Shown: positions 30,124 to 38,587 of the stretch, one piece after another | Numbering within the stretch: the stretch's first letter is position 1 | How the letters are laid out: every line of letters starts with the position of its first letter | The notes under the pieces: model-generated | Seen by the model: only the letters and a program-made list of their open reading frames with translations | Databases searched by the model: none | Told to the model about the DNA's origin: nothing | Program-made: the position numbers and the translations under genes | NCBI GenBank assembly: GCA_907163375.1 | Contig: CAJQUW010006778.1 | Location: forward strand, 1 to 64,000 | Direction: 5' to 3' | Origin: Prostheceraeus crozeri | Taxonomy: Eukaryota > Platyhelminthes > Polycladida > Euryleptidae | Length of the DNA: 64,000 nt

Positions 30124-33081
30124 TCACTTTGTTTTCCGAAACACTAACGTTATGAGGGATTTAGTATCTTTCACGTGGATGCACTCTTGTAAACCATTGG
30201 TAATTTTGATAGCAATAGAGGGTATAGTTTGTTTGACGACGGGATGATAGAAAATAGATTCAAACATCTTCTCGACTATTCCATATGAAGCGTCTTTATC
30301 ATGAATGAAATCACGTAAAATGTATTCTTTTTTCTCACCAACAGAAATAGGTAGAATCAAATCACTTTGAATGTAAAGGTGCTGTTCATGTTTATCAAGT
30401 GTCATTGGTGTTTCTATACCAATCGTATGCGCAGCAGCAAACACTGTTTGTAGCATTGAAAAACCAAAGAGTTTCTTCAAATTTTTACTCAATTGACATT
30501 GAATGTCATCACCCAGTCTCAGAACAACGCGTTGATTTTCAATTGAAAACGAAATGTGGTGTGTCTTTGCATCATATTTACTTTTCATCACATGCTTCAA
30601 CTTCTGTTGTATATAAGGATTTACTACATGAATGAAGCTTTCAACTGTATGATATAGACGCGGCATTATATTGATAGCAACTTTAGATTCTTCATAAGAC
30701 TGGTAAATTTTCTTGATGCGATCGCCATAGATGTCCACCCACCATTCATCATTAACTGAATTAGCTTTAGTGTGATATTCATGAGAAGCATACACCACAC
30801 CGCTTCCAATAATAGGTGTATAATGTCTTACAAAATGACGCAAGGTTGGAGAGAAATAAACTGTAAGTTTGTCATTATATTTCTGAATAACCAACTTATT
30901 TTTGTTCGCCATAATTTTCTCTCCATACTTCTTACCCACAGTCTCATTCCATCGTTTTACTAACTCAATAAGTGATAAAGGTTGAACACCACGCTTTTTC
31001 AAAATGATGCGTTCTTCACATTCTACAACATCTTCATCAAATATTTTAAATCTATAATGAAATTTGTTGATTCGATTTGAAAAAACTTTTTTAACATTTG
31101 CAGTAGCAATTGACGTTAGATGTAGTCCATGACCAAAACCAAGATGTGGATAGAATTCATTATCCAACCTCAGTGTAAGACCTTTAGTAAAAGAATGAAA
31201 GCGGAGGAACTGTCTCCCACTCCAATGATAGATAGTAAACTCATAAGCTTTCTGATTTTTATTCTTCATGATGGAAGTATTACCACTGTTGAATGCCTTA
31301 ATAATTTTCTCATTCCCAAATGGTTCATAAGAATCTGATTTTATCTGAATCCATTCATAGTTCCACTTTCCATCTGATGTTAAATTGTATGGGAACTGAA
31401 ATGCATTATTCATCGTTATTCCATCATGGGTGCGAGGAGTCAATATCATTTCTTCCAAATCATTCACATTCTGAATATTGCTATCATAGCAAATACTAGA
31501 AACGCCAACCTCCCATTCACCTTCTAAATGCAGTGGCCGATTTAATTCTACTCGATAGTCTGATGGTTTATTTTTGGGAAATTTATTCATAGAAGCATTA
31601 CTGGGCAAGTAGATTAGAAACGAGTCCTTATTTTCCCTTTCCATATTATTCACATTGGAAAAATATATTAGCATACGTTTGCATTGACTCTTCATTCGGA
31701 AATGGAGTGTGATACTTGTCACAGCATCTTTATGAAAAGGAATCAACGCACTAGCATCGTCATAAATGGCAATATCAATTTGTGGGATGTAGTTTGATTT
31801 CAGCTTTGTATAATGCACTTTCTTGAAAGTATGCTCAGATAAAATACTGCAGCTTTTTGGCTGGTATGGTATCATTGCTAGCAATGGAGCTTCAACATCT
31901 CCCACACGTACATCTTCACCAATATTGGAATATATCTGAAAATAGGTAATACGACGCGATAGCGACATGTCTGCGCTAGCTTCGGTTACAGTACCACTTT
32001 TAAAGATATTTTGATCAAAACCCAAAATGTCCATTAGAGTTTTATCCATAATTAGTTCAATACCTTTTCCACTTATAGTGAGAGACAAAGTACCTTCTTT
32101 TTCAGAAAATAAAATATGTTGCTCATTAATCACTTCATTTAAATAATCTACAACCAATTTAACCGAAGTAATAATGCGAGGCATCAACACTCTTGTTTCA
32201 TGTAAGATACCACCTAAAGGCTCTACACACTTTCTGTATAAAGATACGGACCATTCTGTATCAAATTGATTTGACCTTTCACATGGTAAATGTTGCATAT
32301 CAGATTTTCCATGAACAGCTGCAGAACGATGTCGTAAGAACTGATGAAAATCTTTTGAACAAACTAATACTAGATCATCATCATTTAATTTGCTTATTGC
32401 AATATGATTAGATGATTTAATATAAGTCAATGTTGCCACTTGTTTACCATCAACTCGAAGGAGATAATTAAATTTCTTCAATAATGTTTCAGGAGTCATG
32501 TTTGTCTTTCTTGGCTTAAGCACAATCTTCTTCACCAACGTCTTCTCATTTCTTGGAATAAGATCTACATAATAAGCTTCCTCTCGATATATTAACTGTT
32601 TATGACCACTTATGTGGTAATTAACGTTAAAATTATCATAGCTTGTTAAGGCGCTAGCGAGGTAGCCTAAATCATTTCTTAAACTTGGACTTAAACCAAC
32701 AATCCAATCTTTCTCAACTACATGATGTACATAAGTATAATCATCATTGTGCGGAGTAAATTGGACAATATGTTTACACGCTTTATTCAAGAAATCATAT
32801 ATAAACTTTTTACATGATAAGAGATCTTTCTTTGGCCACTGTGGAATGTATACTCGGCACCCCTTTTCACATTGGTAAGCAGCTGTACGCCTCATATTAA
32901 TAGTCATCACCTCATGATCAAAAGTATAGACACAGTTGCTATAAACAAGTTGAGTGACACCCACTTCCCAATTTCCATTTAGCTGTTGTGCATGATCAAT
33001 GGGAGTAGAAAAGAGTGCGGCTCGATTACTAGCAAATCTCTTTGTAGCCGCATTGCTAAGCAAAATATGATAAAACGACAT
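30124..33081 (-). CDS. Large penton-like structural protein with two tandem copies of the domain (985 aa)
   Basis: The start is at MSFYHILLSNAATKRF; nothing upstream offers an ATG. The protein falls into two halves of about 470 and 510 residues with the same order of blocks. The first half has LNGNWEVGVTQLVYSN near residue 35, and a closing segment around YFQIYSNIGEDVRVGD and SITLHFRMK. The second half has LEGEWEVGVSSICYDSN near residue 525 and an end with LYIQSDLILPISVGE and LITLVFRKTK. The 267-residue penton-like protein of Polinton A' corresponds to one half. It probably is a minor capsid or vertex protein, by analogy with the family. It is whole and unusually long. Confidence 0.65.
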   Translation of the reverse strand: MSFYHILLSNAATKRFASNRAALFSTPIDHAQQLNGNWEVGVTQLVYSNCVYTFDHEVMTINMRRTAAYQCEKGCRVYIPQWPKKDLLSCKKFIYDFLNKACKHIVQFTPHNDDYTYVHHVVEKDWIVGLSPSLRNDLGYLASALTSYDNFNVNYHISGHKQLIYREEAYYVDLIPRNEKTLVKKIVLKPRKTNMTPETLLKKFNYLLRVDGKQVATLTYIKSSNHIAISKLNDDDLVLVCSKDFHQFLRHRSAAVHGKSDMQHLPCERSNQFDTEWSVSLYRKCVEPLGGILHETRVLMPRIITSVKLVVDYLNEVINEQHILFSEKEGTLSLTISGKGIELIMDKTLMDILGFDQNIFKSGTVTEASADMSLSRRITYFQIYSNIGEDVRVGDVEAPLLAMIPYQPKSCSILSEHTFKKVHYTKLKSNYIPQIDIAIYDDASALIPFHKDAVTSITLHFRMKSQCKRMLIYFSNVNNMERENKDSFLIYLPSNASMNKFPKNKPSDYRVELNRPLHLEGEWEVGVSSICYDSNIQNVNDLEEMILTPRTHDGITMNNAFQFPYNLTSDGKWNYEWIQIKSDSYEPFGNEKIIKAFNSGNTSIMKNKNQKAYEFTIYHWSGRQFLRFHSFTKGLTLRLDNEFYPHLGFGHGLHLTSIATANVKKVFSNRINKFHYRFKIFDEDVVECEERIILKKRGVQPLSLIELVKRWNETVGKKYGEKIMANKNKLVIQKYNDKLTVYFSPTLRHFVRHYTPIIGSGVVYASHEYHTKANSVNDEWWVDIYGDRIKKIYQSYEESKVAINIMPRLYHTVESFIHVVNPYIQQKLKHVMKSKYDAKTHHISFSIENQRVVLRLGDDIQCQLSKNLKKLFGFSMLQTVFAAAHTIGIETPMTLDKHEQHLYIQSDLILPISVGEKKEYILRDFIHDKDASYGIVEKMFESIFYHPVVKQTIPSIAIKITNGLQECIHVKDTKSLITLVFRKTK

Positions 33082-33116
33082 TTTTATATTGCTGATCTGC
33101 AACTTTGCATAACATC

Positions 33117-33473
33117 ATGAAGACTTGGATTTTGGACTCTCTACAATATATCAGAGTTGATCGTGATGGAAACGTACATTTCAAAAATTCTCATGGTCAT
33201 ACATCAAGAGGAATTACATTAACATGGCGACAATTTGTCAACCTCAATGATATCATGAGGGATTTGGAATATTTTGAAACATTAAGATTCATCTCCTTGG
33301 GTGATCAAGTTTGGCTTCAACATTACAGAAATGAAATTCAAATCTACCATTCTCATTCCGCAAACTGTTTCTCATTTCGCAAATACAATTGGGAGAAGTA
33401 TAGAAGATATATACATCGCTCCATCATGACATTTATTCGTCGTGAGTTCATCGCCCTACTATGCAAATCTTAA
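33117..33473 (+). CDS. PC4-like small protein, copy 1 (118 aa)
   Basis: Starts MKTWILDSLQYIRVDRDGNV. The central stretch has a basic turn after two strands (NVHFKNSHGHTSRGITLTWRQF), followed by a helix (VNLNDIMRDLEYF). This resembles the order 'strand, strand, GISLT, helix' of the PC4/Sub1 transcription coactivator. A second domain with VWLQHYRNEIQIYHS and WEKYRRYIHRSI follows. The neighbouring gene (33496-34146) is a paralog, and Polinton C has a single homolog at 62847. It is divergent from the penton-like gene with only 35 bp between the ATGs. The PC4 assignment is by eye and tentative. Confidence 0.55.
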   Translation: MKTWILDSLQYIRVDRDGNVHFKNSHGHTSRGITLTWRQFVNLNDIMRDLEYFETLRFISLGDQVWLQHYRNEIQIYHSHSANCFSFRKYNWEKYRRYIHRSIMTFIRREFIALLCKS

Positions 33474-33495
33474 TCAGACATGACTACCACACATC

Positions 33496-34146
33496 ATGAG
33501 TTGGAAATTAGATTTCCTACAACGTATTGAAACGGATCATGATCGAAACGTCTATTTCAAAGATTCAACTGGAAATGTGAGAAGAGAGTTTGCTTTATCT
33601 TATCGTCATTTTCAATCTCTACATCATATCATGAAGGACTTGAAATACTTCTATATGAAAAGACATTCACGTATTGGAAATCGCATCTGGCTGCGCGTCA
33701 ACAATCGGCGAATTCAACTCTATCATTCCCAACTTCATACTAACTTCACATTTCATCAAGGTAGTTGGGAAAAGTATAAAAGGAAGGTACATCGCTCAAT
33801 TTACTCATTCTTTCATCATGAAGCGCCATCGCTACACCATCGTCAACATTCTCCGTCGCTTCAGACTCTACACCAAAATCGATCTCACAACATTACACCA
33901 ACAGCTTCCAAACAGCAAGTATTACCCGGGCCGCCCTCAAATGTTAGTGGTGAAGATGAACAATTCACGGAATCTTCAACTCTTCCCAAATGGGACTGTA
34001 CAGATTCTCGGCGCCCTTTCTCATTCATCGGCGCAGTCAATGCGCTTAGAGCTACAAAGACTACTACGTCGGATATGGAAGAGGGAGAGGTGTGTGATGT
34101 CGAATCTGACTGTGGACAATATGGTGATCTCTACTCAATTGAGTGA
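33496..34146 (+). CDS. PC4-like small protein, copy 2, overlapping the TBP-like gene
   Basis: Starts MSWKLDFLQRIETDHDRNVY, with close similarity to 33117-33473 through its first 110 residues (NVYFKDSTGNVRREFALSYRHF, IWLRVNNRRIQLYHS, WEKYKRKVHRSI). The remaining 100 residues are Ser/Thr/Pro-rich and lie over the first 330 bp of the TBP-like gene in another frame. The same arrangement exists in Polinton C, where 200 bp overlap. The tail may therefore be real and dual-coding, or simply an open frame. It is 22 bp downstream of copy 1 and on the same strand. Confidence 0.55.
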   Translation: MSWKLDFLQRIETDHDRNVYFKDSTGNVRREFALSYRHFQSLHHIMKDLKYFYMKRHSRIGNRIWLRVNNRRIQLYHSQLHTNFTFHQGSWEKYKRKVHRSIYSFFHHEAPSLHHRQHSPSLQTLHQNRSHNITPTASKQQVLPGPPSNVSGEDEQFTESSTLPKWDCTDSRRPFSFIGAVNALRATKTTTSDMEEGEVCDVESDCGQYGDLYSIE

Positions 34147-34363
34147 CAGTCTATCATTTTTGAAGATTCGTACCAGCAGTTACAGTTTGTGTTATGAACC
34201 CGAACTTTTTCCTGCAGCTCTCATTAGTTGTTGGTTACCTGTGCATGTGGCAATCTTTCATAATAGTAAAGTGATCATTACTGGACTAAAATCTCATGTA
34301 CAAGCAAATATGATCCTAGACTATCTCATTGAGTATGTACGTACCCAGCGGATTGTAAAATAA
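33818..34363 (+). CDS. TATA-binding-protein-like protein of Polinton B (181 aa)
   Basis: Starts MKRHRYTIVNILRRF and is as long as the conserved TBP core (about 180 residues). The first repeat shows IVNI...TKIDLTTL, YYPGRPQMLVVKM and LFPNGTVQILGA. These align with IVSTV...CKLDLKTI, YNPKRFAAVIMRI and IFSSGKMVCTGA of TBP. The second repeat has VDNMVIST, YEPELFPAALISCW and VAIFHNSKVIITGLKS, matching IQNMVGS, YEPELFPGLIYRM and LLIFVSGKVVLTGAK. Of the four DNA-kinking phenylalanines of TBP, three are kept and the first is proline. It probably binds TATA boxes, several of which occur before genes of this element. It ends in a TAA that overlaps an AATAAA. Confidence 0.9.
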   Translation: MKRHRYTIVNILRRFRLYTKIDLTTLHQQLPNSKYYPGRPQMLVVKMNNSRNLQLFPNGTVQILGALSHSSAQSMRLELQRLLRRIWKRERCVMSNLTVDNMVISTQLSDSLSFLKIRTSSYSLCYEPELFPAALISCWLPVHVAIFHNSKVIITGLKSHVQANMILDYLIEYVRTQRIVK

Positions 34364-34394
34364 AAAACAATTTTTCCAACATGATGTTTTTATT
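34361..34394. terminator. Facing poly(A) signals between TBP-like gene and protease
   Basis: AATAAA at about 34362 overlaps the stop of the plus-strand gene, and TTTATT near 34389 reads as AATAAA for the minus-strand capsid cluster. The two signals lie within 35 bp. Confidence 0.55.
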
Positions 34395-34851
34395 TCAAAT
34401 CATGATAGAACTTACAAATCATTTTTTCATTAGAGGATGGATTACATGAAAAGTTTTGAATAACAGATGCAAATCGAGATACATGTAAACGTTTTAAGAT
34501 GAAGTACAGTACAAAAGCACCACACGTTGATGAAAGTGGATGTTGTAGTATGCGTTCATTTCGCTGATATTGACGCGTATGTTTTCTCAACCACTGCTGT
34601 GTTGGTATATTTGGAGGTTGAGCAAGAGAGTCAAATAGTTCACCACGTCGGTCTTCTCCAATAAAGATCGCTTTCCAATGCTCACCGCCTAAATTCTGTG
34701 AATGAGTGTTTAGCACAATAAAGATGGGATAGTGATTTACTGCAGGTGGTAAGGTATCGAGTGAATAGACATTATCGAAAGCTTTCAACGTCGCTTCGTC
34801 TGCATTACGCTGCACTTTAGTCTTAATATCGTCAGCAGTCAACCAACTCAT
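34390..34851 (-). CDS. Adenain-like cysteine protease (153 aa)
   Basis: The maturation protease of Polintons, related to adenovirus protease. Visible catalytic set: His58 in GGEHWKAIF, Asp74 in ELFDSL, oxyanion Gln103 in ILQHP and Cys110 in SSTCGAF. The order and spacing fit the family, though the protein is somewhat shorter than adenovirus protease (about 200). The start ATG shares a base with the stop of the capsid gene upstream (34851), a tight packing that suggests one transcription unit. The frame is whole. It presumably cleaves capsid or core proteins during assembly. Confidence 0.85.
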   Translation of the reverse strand: MSWLTADDIKTKVQRNADEATLKAFDNVYSLDTLPPAVNHYPIFIVLNTHSQNLGGEHWKAIFIGEDRRGELFDSLAQPPNIPTQQWLRKHTRQYQRNERILQHPLSSTCGAFVLYFILKRLHVSRFASVIQNFSCNPSSNEKMICKFYHDLK

Positions 34852-36128
34852 TAGCGATTATACTGAAGAATCACGTCACGATACTTTGTAATTTCAATAT
34901 TTGAATCGAAGACTGCATAAATTAATACATTGATCGTCTCAGGTAGTGTTCTTTTGAACGTCAAATCCAAACGAATATTATGAGGCACGTTCGCTTGACG
35001 ATAGGATGCACTAATATCGCTGTCAGCAGTCAAATCAAATGCATAAATAGTATATCCACTCTTAAACTCTTTCATAGTAAGTCTGTTGGTGTCATCCGTA
35101 TTGTAAAAGCCAAAGACATCCATAAAATCAACATAACTGCGCATAAATTGATCCGAAGCAAAATCTGGTTTGTAGGGTGGACCAGGATGACTGACACCAT
35201 TTACACGTAAAGCAATTTCACTTAACTGATTGTGTTTAAAATTGAAAGGATTCTTCTTTATATTACCATTAAATGCATCATTTTCAACCATTGCCACCAT
35301 GAGGAGCTTCGGTGCTTCCGATGGAAAGAGGCCATCTTTCATGAAACTCTTTTGATCTTTCGGAATTGTAAAGGTGAGAAGCTTTGTATGCTGAACGGGG
35401 TAAATGGCATTTTGGCGGTTAAGACCTTCAGCATGCCCTCTAATGACACTTGGATTCGGTACTACTCGACGAATGTAAAGTGCAATATCTTCCACATGAA
35501 TTCTAAAATTGTCAACTTTAGCAAATGCATTCAGCGCAAATTCAGGCTTATTCAATGTCAGCTTGAGTCGCATGCTGGTATTACACAGTAAAAACTTTGA
35601 CTGTCTAAAGAAGTCTAAATTCAGCGGACCATATAGCTGACATACTTTACTATCTTTAATCATAGCAGATCGCTTTACAAAGCCACTGTTTGTTTCAACA
35701 TCAAATTTTCCTGCTTCATCTCTATACCATCCCATGGCTTCCATATGACTTTTTTGTGCTGCTGGATGAAACTGTGATACATGATTGAAATATGATTTAT
35801 AGGGATAATCGCTTTGACCACCTTCCACCTGCTGCTCTCCAATCGTTAGAGAAACATCGCGAAGTAATGTAGTCAATGGTAAATTGTTCAGTCCAACTTT
35901 ATGTGCATCGTCAATAGCAGTTCCATCTGCTTGCTGAATTCTAAACCTCAAATCAAGCATCGCATAACTCAAATCTATGTAGTCATCACTACCACCAGGA
36001 ATAACAAATTCAATGGGGCCAGCATTCTCAGCTGTTCGAGGATGATAATCTACAATACTTGAACTAAGAATATCTGTCTGTATGGCTTGTTGATCAAACA
36101 AACAAAAACCGGAAGTTTTACACTCCAT
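34851..36128 (-). CDS. Major capsid protein, double jelly-roll (425 aa)
   Basis: Begins MECKTSGFCLFDQQAIQTDI. The N-terminal part shows the Polinton capsid signature (IEFVIPGGSDDYIDLSYAML, about residues 38-57), and the closing part has strands such as NVPHNIRLDLTFKRTLPETI and VLIYAVFDSNIEI. Its length and beta-rich composition agree with hexon-like capsid proteins of Polintons and adintoviruses. The protein forms the trimeric shell units. It overlaps the gene upstream (36118-36603) by 11 bp and the protease by 1 bp. It is whole. Confidence 0.85.
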   Translation of the reverse strand: MECKTSGFCLFDQQAIQTDILSSSIVDYHPRTAENAGPIEFVIPGGSDDYIDLSYAMLDLRFRIQQADGTAIDDAHKVGLNNLPLTTLLRDVSLTIGEQQVEGGQSDYPYKSYFNHVSQFHPAAQKSHMEAMGWYRDEAGKFDVETNSGFVKRSAMIKDSKVCQLYGPLNLDFFRQSKFLLCNTSMRLKLTLNKPEFALNAFAKVDNFRIHVEDIALYIRRVVPNPSVIRGHAEGLNRQNAIYPVQHTKLLTFTIPKDQKSFMKDGLFPSEAPKLLMVAMVENDAFNGNIKKNPFNFKHNQLSEIALRVNGVSHPGPPYKPDFASDQFMRSYVDFMDVFGFYNTDDTNRLTMKEFKSGYTIYAFDLTADSDISASYRQANVPHNIRLDLTFKRTLPETINVLIYAVFDSNIEITKYRDVILQYNR

Positions 36129-36603
36129 GATTAGAAGTTATAGCAGCGTCGTCGTTTAGCGCCTGATGAATGATTAGAGCCTCTACGACGTTTGCGTGAA
36201 TGCCTTTTGACTGAAGATCGCACCTTACCAGCTCCGCGATGTTTCCTCCTTCCTTTTTCATTCGTTTAGGTGATTTCTTTCCTTGAGTAACACCAGCAAA
36301 GGTCTGCTTCAATGTTTTTAAACCGCGTTCCTTCCCACGATTCAACAAACTGCTCTTAAAACTTCTACCTCTGGAAAGATCACTAGCAACATCACCAGCA
36401 AAACCAACGGCATTACTTAAAACATTTCGTTTTAAAGATCTACCGACATTGGATATGAGAGGTGCTACAACAGATTTCAGTGCACCAAGTATGCTACCTC
36501 CACGTTGGCGGCGAGCGCCGATGTAAATTTGTCCTCCACCACTTACATAGGAGGGTCGTGAATAAAATGAGGCAGTTGGATTCATAGCTAAAACCCTAAA
36601 CAT
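36118..36603 (-). CDS. Basic, glycine-rich virion core protein (pX/VI-like, 161 aa)
   Basis: An early GGGQIYIGARRQRGGSILGA stretch is followed by a hydrophobic/amphipathic segment (LKSVVAPLISNVGRSLKRN) and many Lys/Arg residues, giving a strongly basic protein. Such small basic proteins with a Gly-Gly start and an amphipathic helix sit beside the capsid gene in Polintons and adintoviruses. They are compared there with adenovirus core protein X or membrane-lytic protein VI. I infer the same here. GG-X sites near the start could be cut by the neighbouring protease. The start is MFRVLAMNP; a second ATG lies six codons later. Confidence 0.6.
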   Translation of the reverse strand: MFRVLAMNPTASFYSRPSYVSGGGQIYIGARRQRGGSILGALKSVVAPLISNVGRSLKRNVLSNAVGFAGDVASDLSRGRSFKSSLLNRGKERGLKTLKQTFAGVTQGKKSPKRMKKEGGNIAELVRCDLQSKGIHANVVEALIIHQALNDDAAITSNHGV

Positions 36604-36626
36604 TGTTAGTTACAACTTTGCATGAA

Positions 36627-37847
36627 TCACTGTCGATCACTTAGATGAAAGATGTCGACACGACGCATCCAAGAGTTCATACTTGAAGGATAACCAGTCC
36701 ATTTAACAAGACACCATTCTTCACCTTGCCGTTTTTTACATCGAATGATTTTCTCTACCAAATATGTTTCACTTTCAGTGACTACCTCAATCTCATCGCG
36801 GTAAAAGCTACCCTCAATTTCTTCATTATCGTAATCTTTCAACTTGTAGGTGGTCGGAGAGTCTTTTTGATTAATCCTTGATACTGTAAATACCTCCTCT
36901 GTCCAATTCGGGAGGTACCCTTTAGCAAAAACACTTTTCACTTTTGAGATACGAACTTTATCGCCAATTTTCACATCACTTTTCACATGAGTGCGTTTAC
37001 GTTGGAATGATTCGCGCACTTTATCTACATTGTCAGCATTTACATCTACTGGTCTGAGTCCAATAGAACGATGGATAGAGTGATTGTAGGCATGGAGTGT
37101 ATCTTGTAGAACCTTTGTCCAATTTTGTGTCAAGTTGGCAGTAAAATGTCGCCACAAACGATTTTTTAATGTGCGATTAAAACGTTCAACGAGTGCAGCT
37201 TTATAAGCGCTCTTTACACTAAACAACTCAATGTCATGCCTCTCAAATAATCTTGTCACATGCTGATTTTCAAACTCTTTTCCTTGATCACTCTGAATTC
37301 TTTTTGGAATGCGACCTTCTCGAAAAAGTGTTTGGAATGCTTTTGCTACTCCTTTCCCTTCTTTAGTTTTTAAAGGTTGAGCCCACGCATAACGCGAGAA
37401 AATATCAATGACGGTTAAAATAAAATTATTGCCCGAGTTATGTTTTGAAATGGAGGCAACATCGCACAAATCTGCTTGCCACTGTTCATCGATGTCATGA
37501 ACAATATAATGGCGGGTGCGGTACTTCTTTTTCGCTTGTTTGTGGAGTGTATAGGTAGCCTGACCCTTTAACCATCGTTTCACTTGTGATTGTGGAAGAC
37601 CACTCGCTTTTGATAATTTCTTGATAGATGCAAATCCTGCCGGATGTTTTACATCATAATAGATTGACTTCAAACGTTCAGTCGATGACGACTGACTCTT
37701 TTTCCTCCTTCTCATCTTTTTGTTTTCTTCCCTTTCTACATTTACAACAACTGCAGCATTTAGCTTTAGCGGTTTTGCGATCGTGTTCACATTGCTTAGG
37801 GGTTTCATTATGAGAGCTGGCGCAGCAAGTGCAAGTGACAACGACAT
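36627..37847 (-). CDS. Retroviral-type integrase with C-terminal chromodomain (406 aa)
   Basis: The integrase of Polintons. Catalytic triad: Asp126 (WQADLCD), Asp187 (IQSDQGKEF) and Glu221 (LVERFNR), with 33 residues between the last two as usual in Polintons. A basic helical segment precedes the core (SIKKLSKASGLPQSQVKRWL, an HTH-like stretch). The last 50 residues form a chromodomain (ETYLVEKIIRCKKRQGEEWC, then VKWTGYPSSMNSW), which may direct insertion to particular chromatin. The N-terminal 45 residues overlap a Cys-rich frame and are poorly conserved in character, so the true start could be later (MRRRKKSQ). The frame is whole. Confidence 0.85.
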   Translation of the reverse strand: MSLSLALAAPALIMKPLSNVNTIAKPLKLNAAVVVNVEREENKKMRRRKKSQSSSTERLKSIYYDVKHPAGFASIKKLSKASGLPQSQVKRWLKGQATYTLHKQAKKKYRTRHYIVHDIDEQWQADLCDVASISKHNSGNNFILTVIDIFSRYAWAQPLKTKEGKGVAKAFQTLFREGRIPKRIQSDQGKEFENQHVTRLFERHDIELFSVKSAYKAALVERFNRTLKNRLWRHFTANLTQNWTKVLQDTLHAYNHSIHRSIGLRPVDVNADNVDKVRESFQRKRTHVKSDVKIGDKVRISKVKSVFAKGYLPNWTEEVFTVSRINQKDSPTTYKLKDYDNEEIEGSFYRDEIEVVTESETYLVEKIIRCKKRQGEEWCLVKWTGYPSSMNSWMRRVDIFHLSDRQ

Positions 37848-37893
37848 TCACCTCTGGCGGCTCATTACATGGCAAGCAACACATCTGCTTCAT
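37678..37893 (-). CDS. Possible small Cys-rich protein overlapping the integrase 5' end (71 aa)
   Basis: ATG at 37893, one base past the stop of the gene upstream. It contains CCLPC, CTCC and CCSCCKC clusters followed by a basic Lys/Glu tail. Eleven-plus cysteines in 50 residues is unusual for a shadow frame, and the placement suits the tight packing of this gene cluster. On the other hand, the overlap with the first 170 bp of the integrase frame could explain it as a by-product. No family recognised; a metal-binding protein is conceivable. Confidence 0.35.
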   Translation of the reverse strand: MKQMCCLPCNEPPEVNVVVTCTCCASSHNETPKQCEHDRKTAKAKCCSCCKCRKGRKQKDEKEEKESVVID

Positions 37894-37894
37894 A

Positions 37895-38587
37895 TTAATA
37901 ATCTGAGAACATGTATTTCCTGGGAGGAGCTGTTTTACGTTTTCCTTTTACCAGTTTTAGTGGCGATGTTGATCTACGTCGAGTTCTTCCTCTTGTTTGC
38001 TTAGTGAGTGTGGGAGGGGATGTAGCAGGTGACGCCTTAAACCAATTTGTTGGCATTTTCATCGTCTGAAGCATTGGAGTAGTAGCCACTGTTGAATCAA
38101 GTTCTTTCAATGTCTCATTATTCAAAGCAAATTTTGGCACATTATGCTTTTTCAATAGTTTAAGAAAGTATGACCAACCAGGTGGAACATAGCCCTGACG
38201 GCGCTTTCTACGTGTCGCATACTGAATCAAGTCTTCATAACGTGAAGCATCAATCACTTTATTTTCATCTGTAATGATTTCTCCTCTATCATTTACATTG
38301 AGATGGGGCTCAATACTATTGAAAAGAGATATGGCATGTGCGCGAGATGCTAAACGTGTAGCAGTCGATACAGAGTCACGCATCTTATTCTTCAAGTTTT
38401 TCAATTGCTCAACAGTTTCCGATTGTAATAATACAGCACGATGTGGATCTTTGATGTGAACATTTTGCTGATAATCTATTTCTTTCCTATACATTTGATT
38501 TGCAAGAGGTTGCTTTACTTGCTGCATGGCAGTCAATTGTACATATTCATCCTGAGGAATAACAATCATGCGAGAATAAGAACTCAT
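37895..38587 (-). CDS. Conserved Polinton protein of unknown role (230 aa)
   Basis: Starts MSSYSRMIVIPQDEYVQL. Residues about 50-90 are helical and charged (VEQLKNLKNKMRDSVSTATRL). A C-terminal part with YEDLIQYATRRKRRQGYVPP and SYFLKLLKKHNVP precedes a Lys/Arg/Thr-rich tail (TRGRTRRRSTSP). Its ATG overlaps the TGA of the ATPase by 4 bp (ATGA). The order 'ATPase, then this protein, then integrase' and the general layout are shared by many Polintons as far as I recall, but its role is unknown. It may correspond distantly to 6487-7308. Confidence 0.6.
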   Translation of the reverse strand: MSSYSRMIVIPQDEYVQLTAMQQVKQPLANQMYRKEIDYQQNVHIKDPHRAVLLQSETVEQLKNLKNKMRDSVSTATRLASRAHAISLFNSIEPHLNVNDRGEIITDENKVIDASRYEDLIQYATRRKRRQGYVPPGWSYFLKLLKKHNVPKFALNNETLKELDSTVATTPMLQTMKMPTNWFKASPATSPPTLTKQTRGRTRRRSTSPLKLVKGKRKTAPPRKYMFSDY

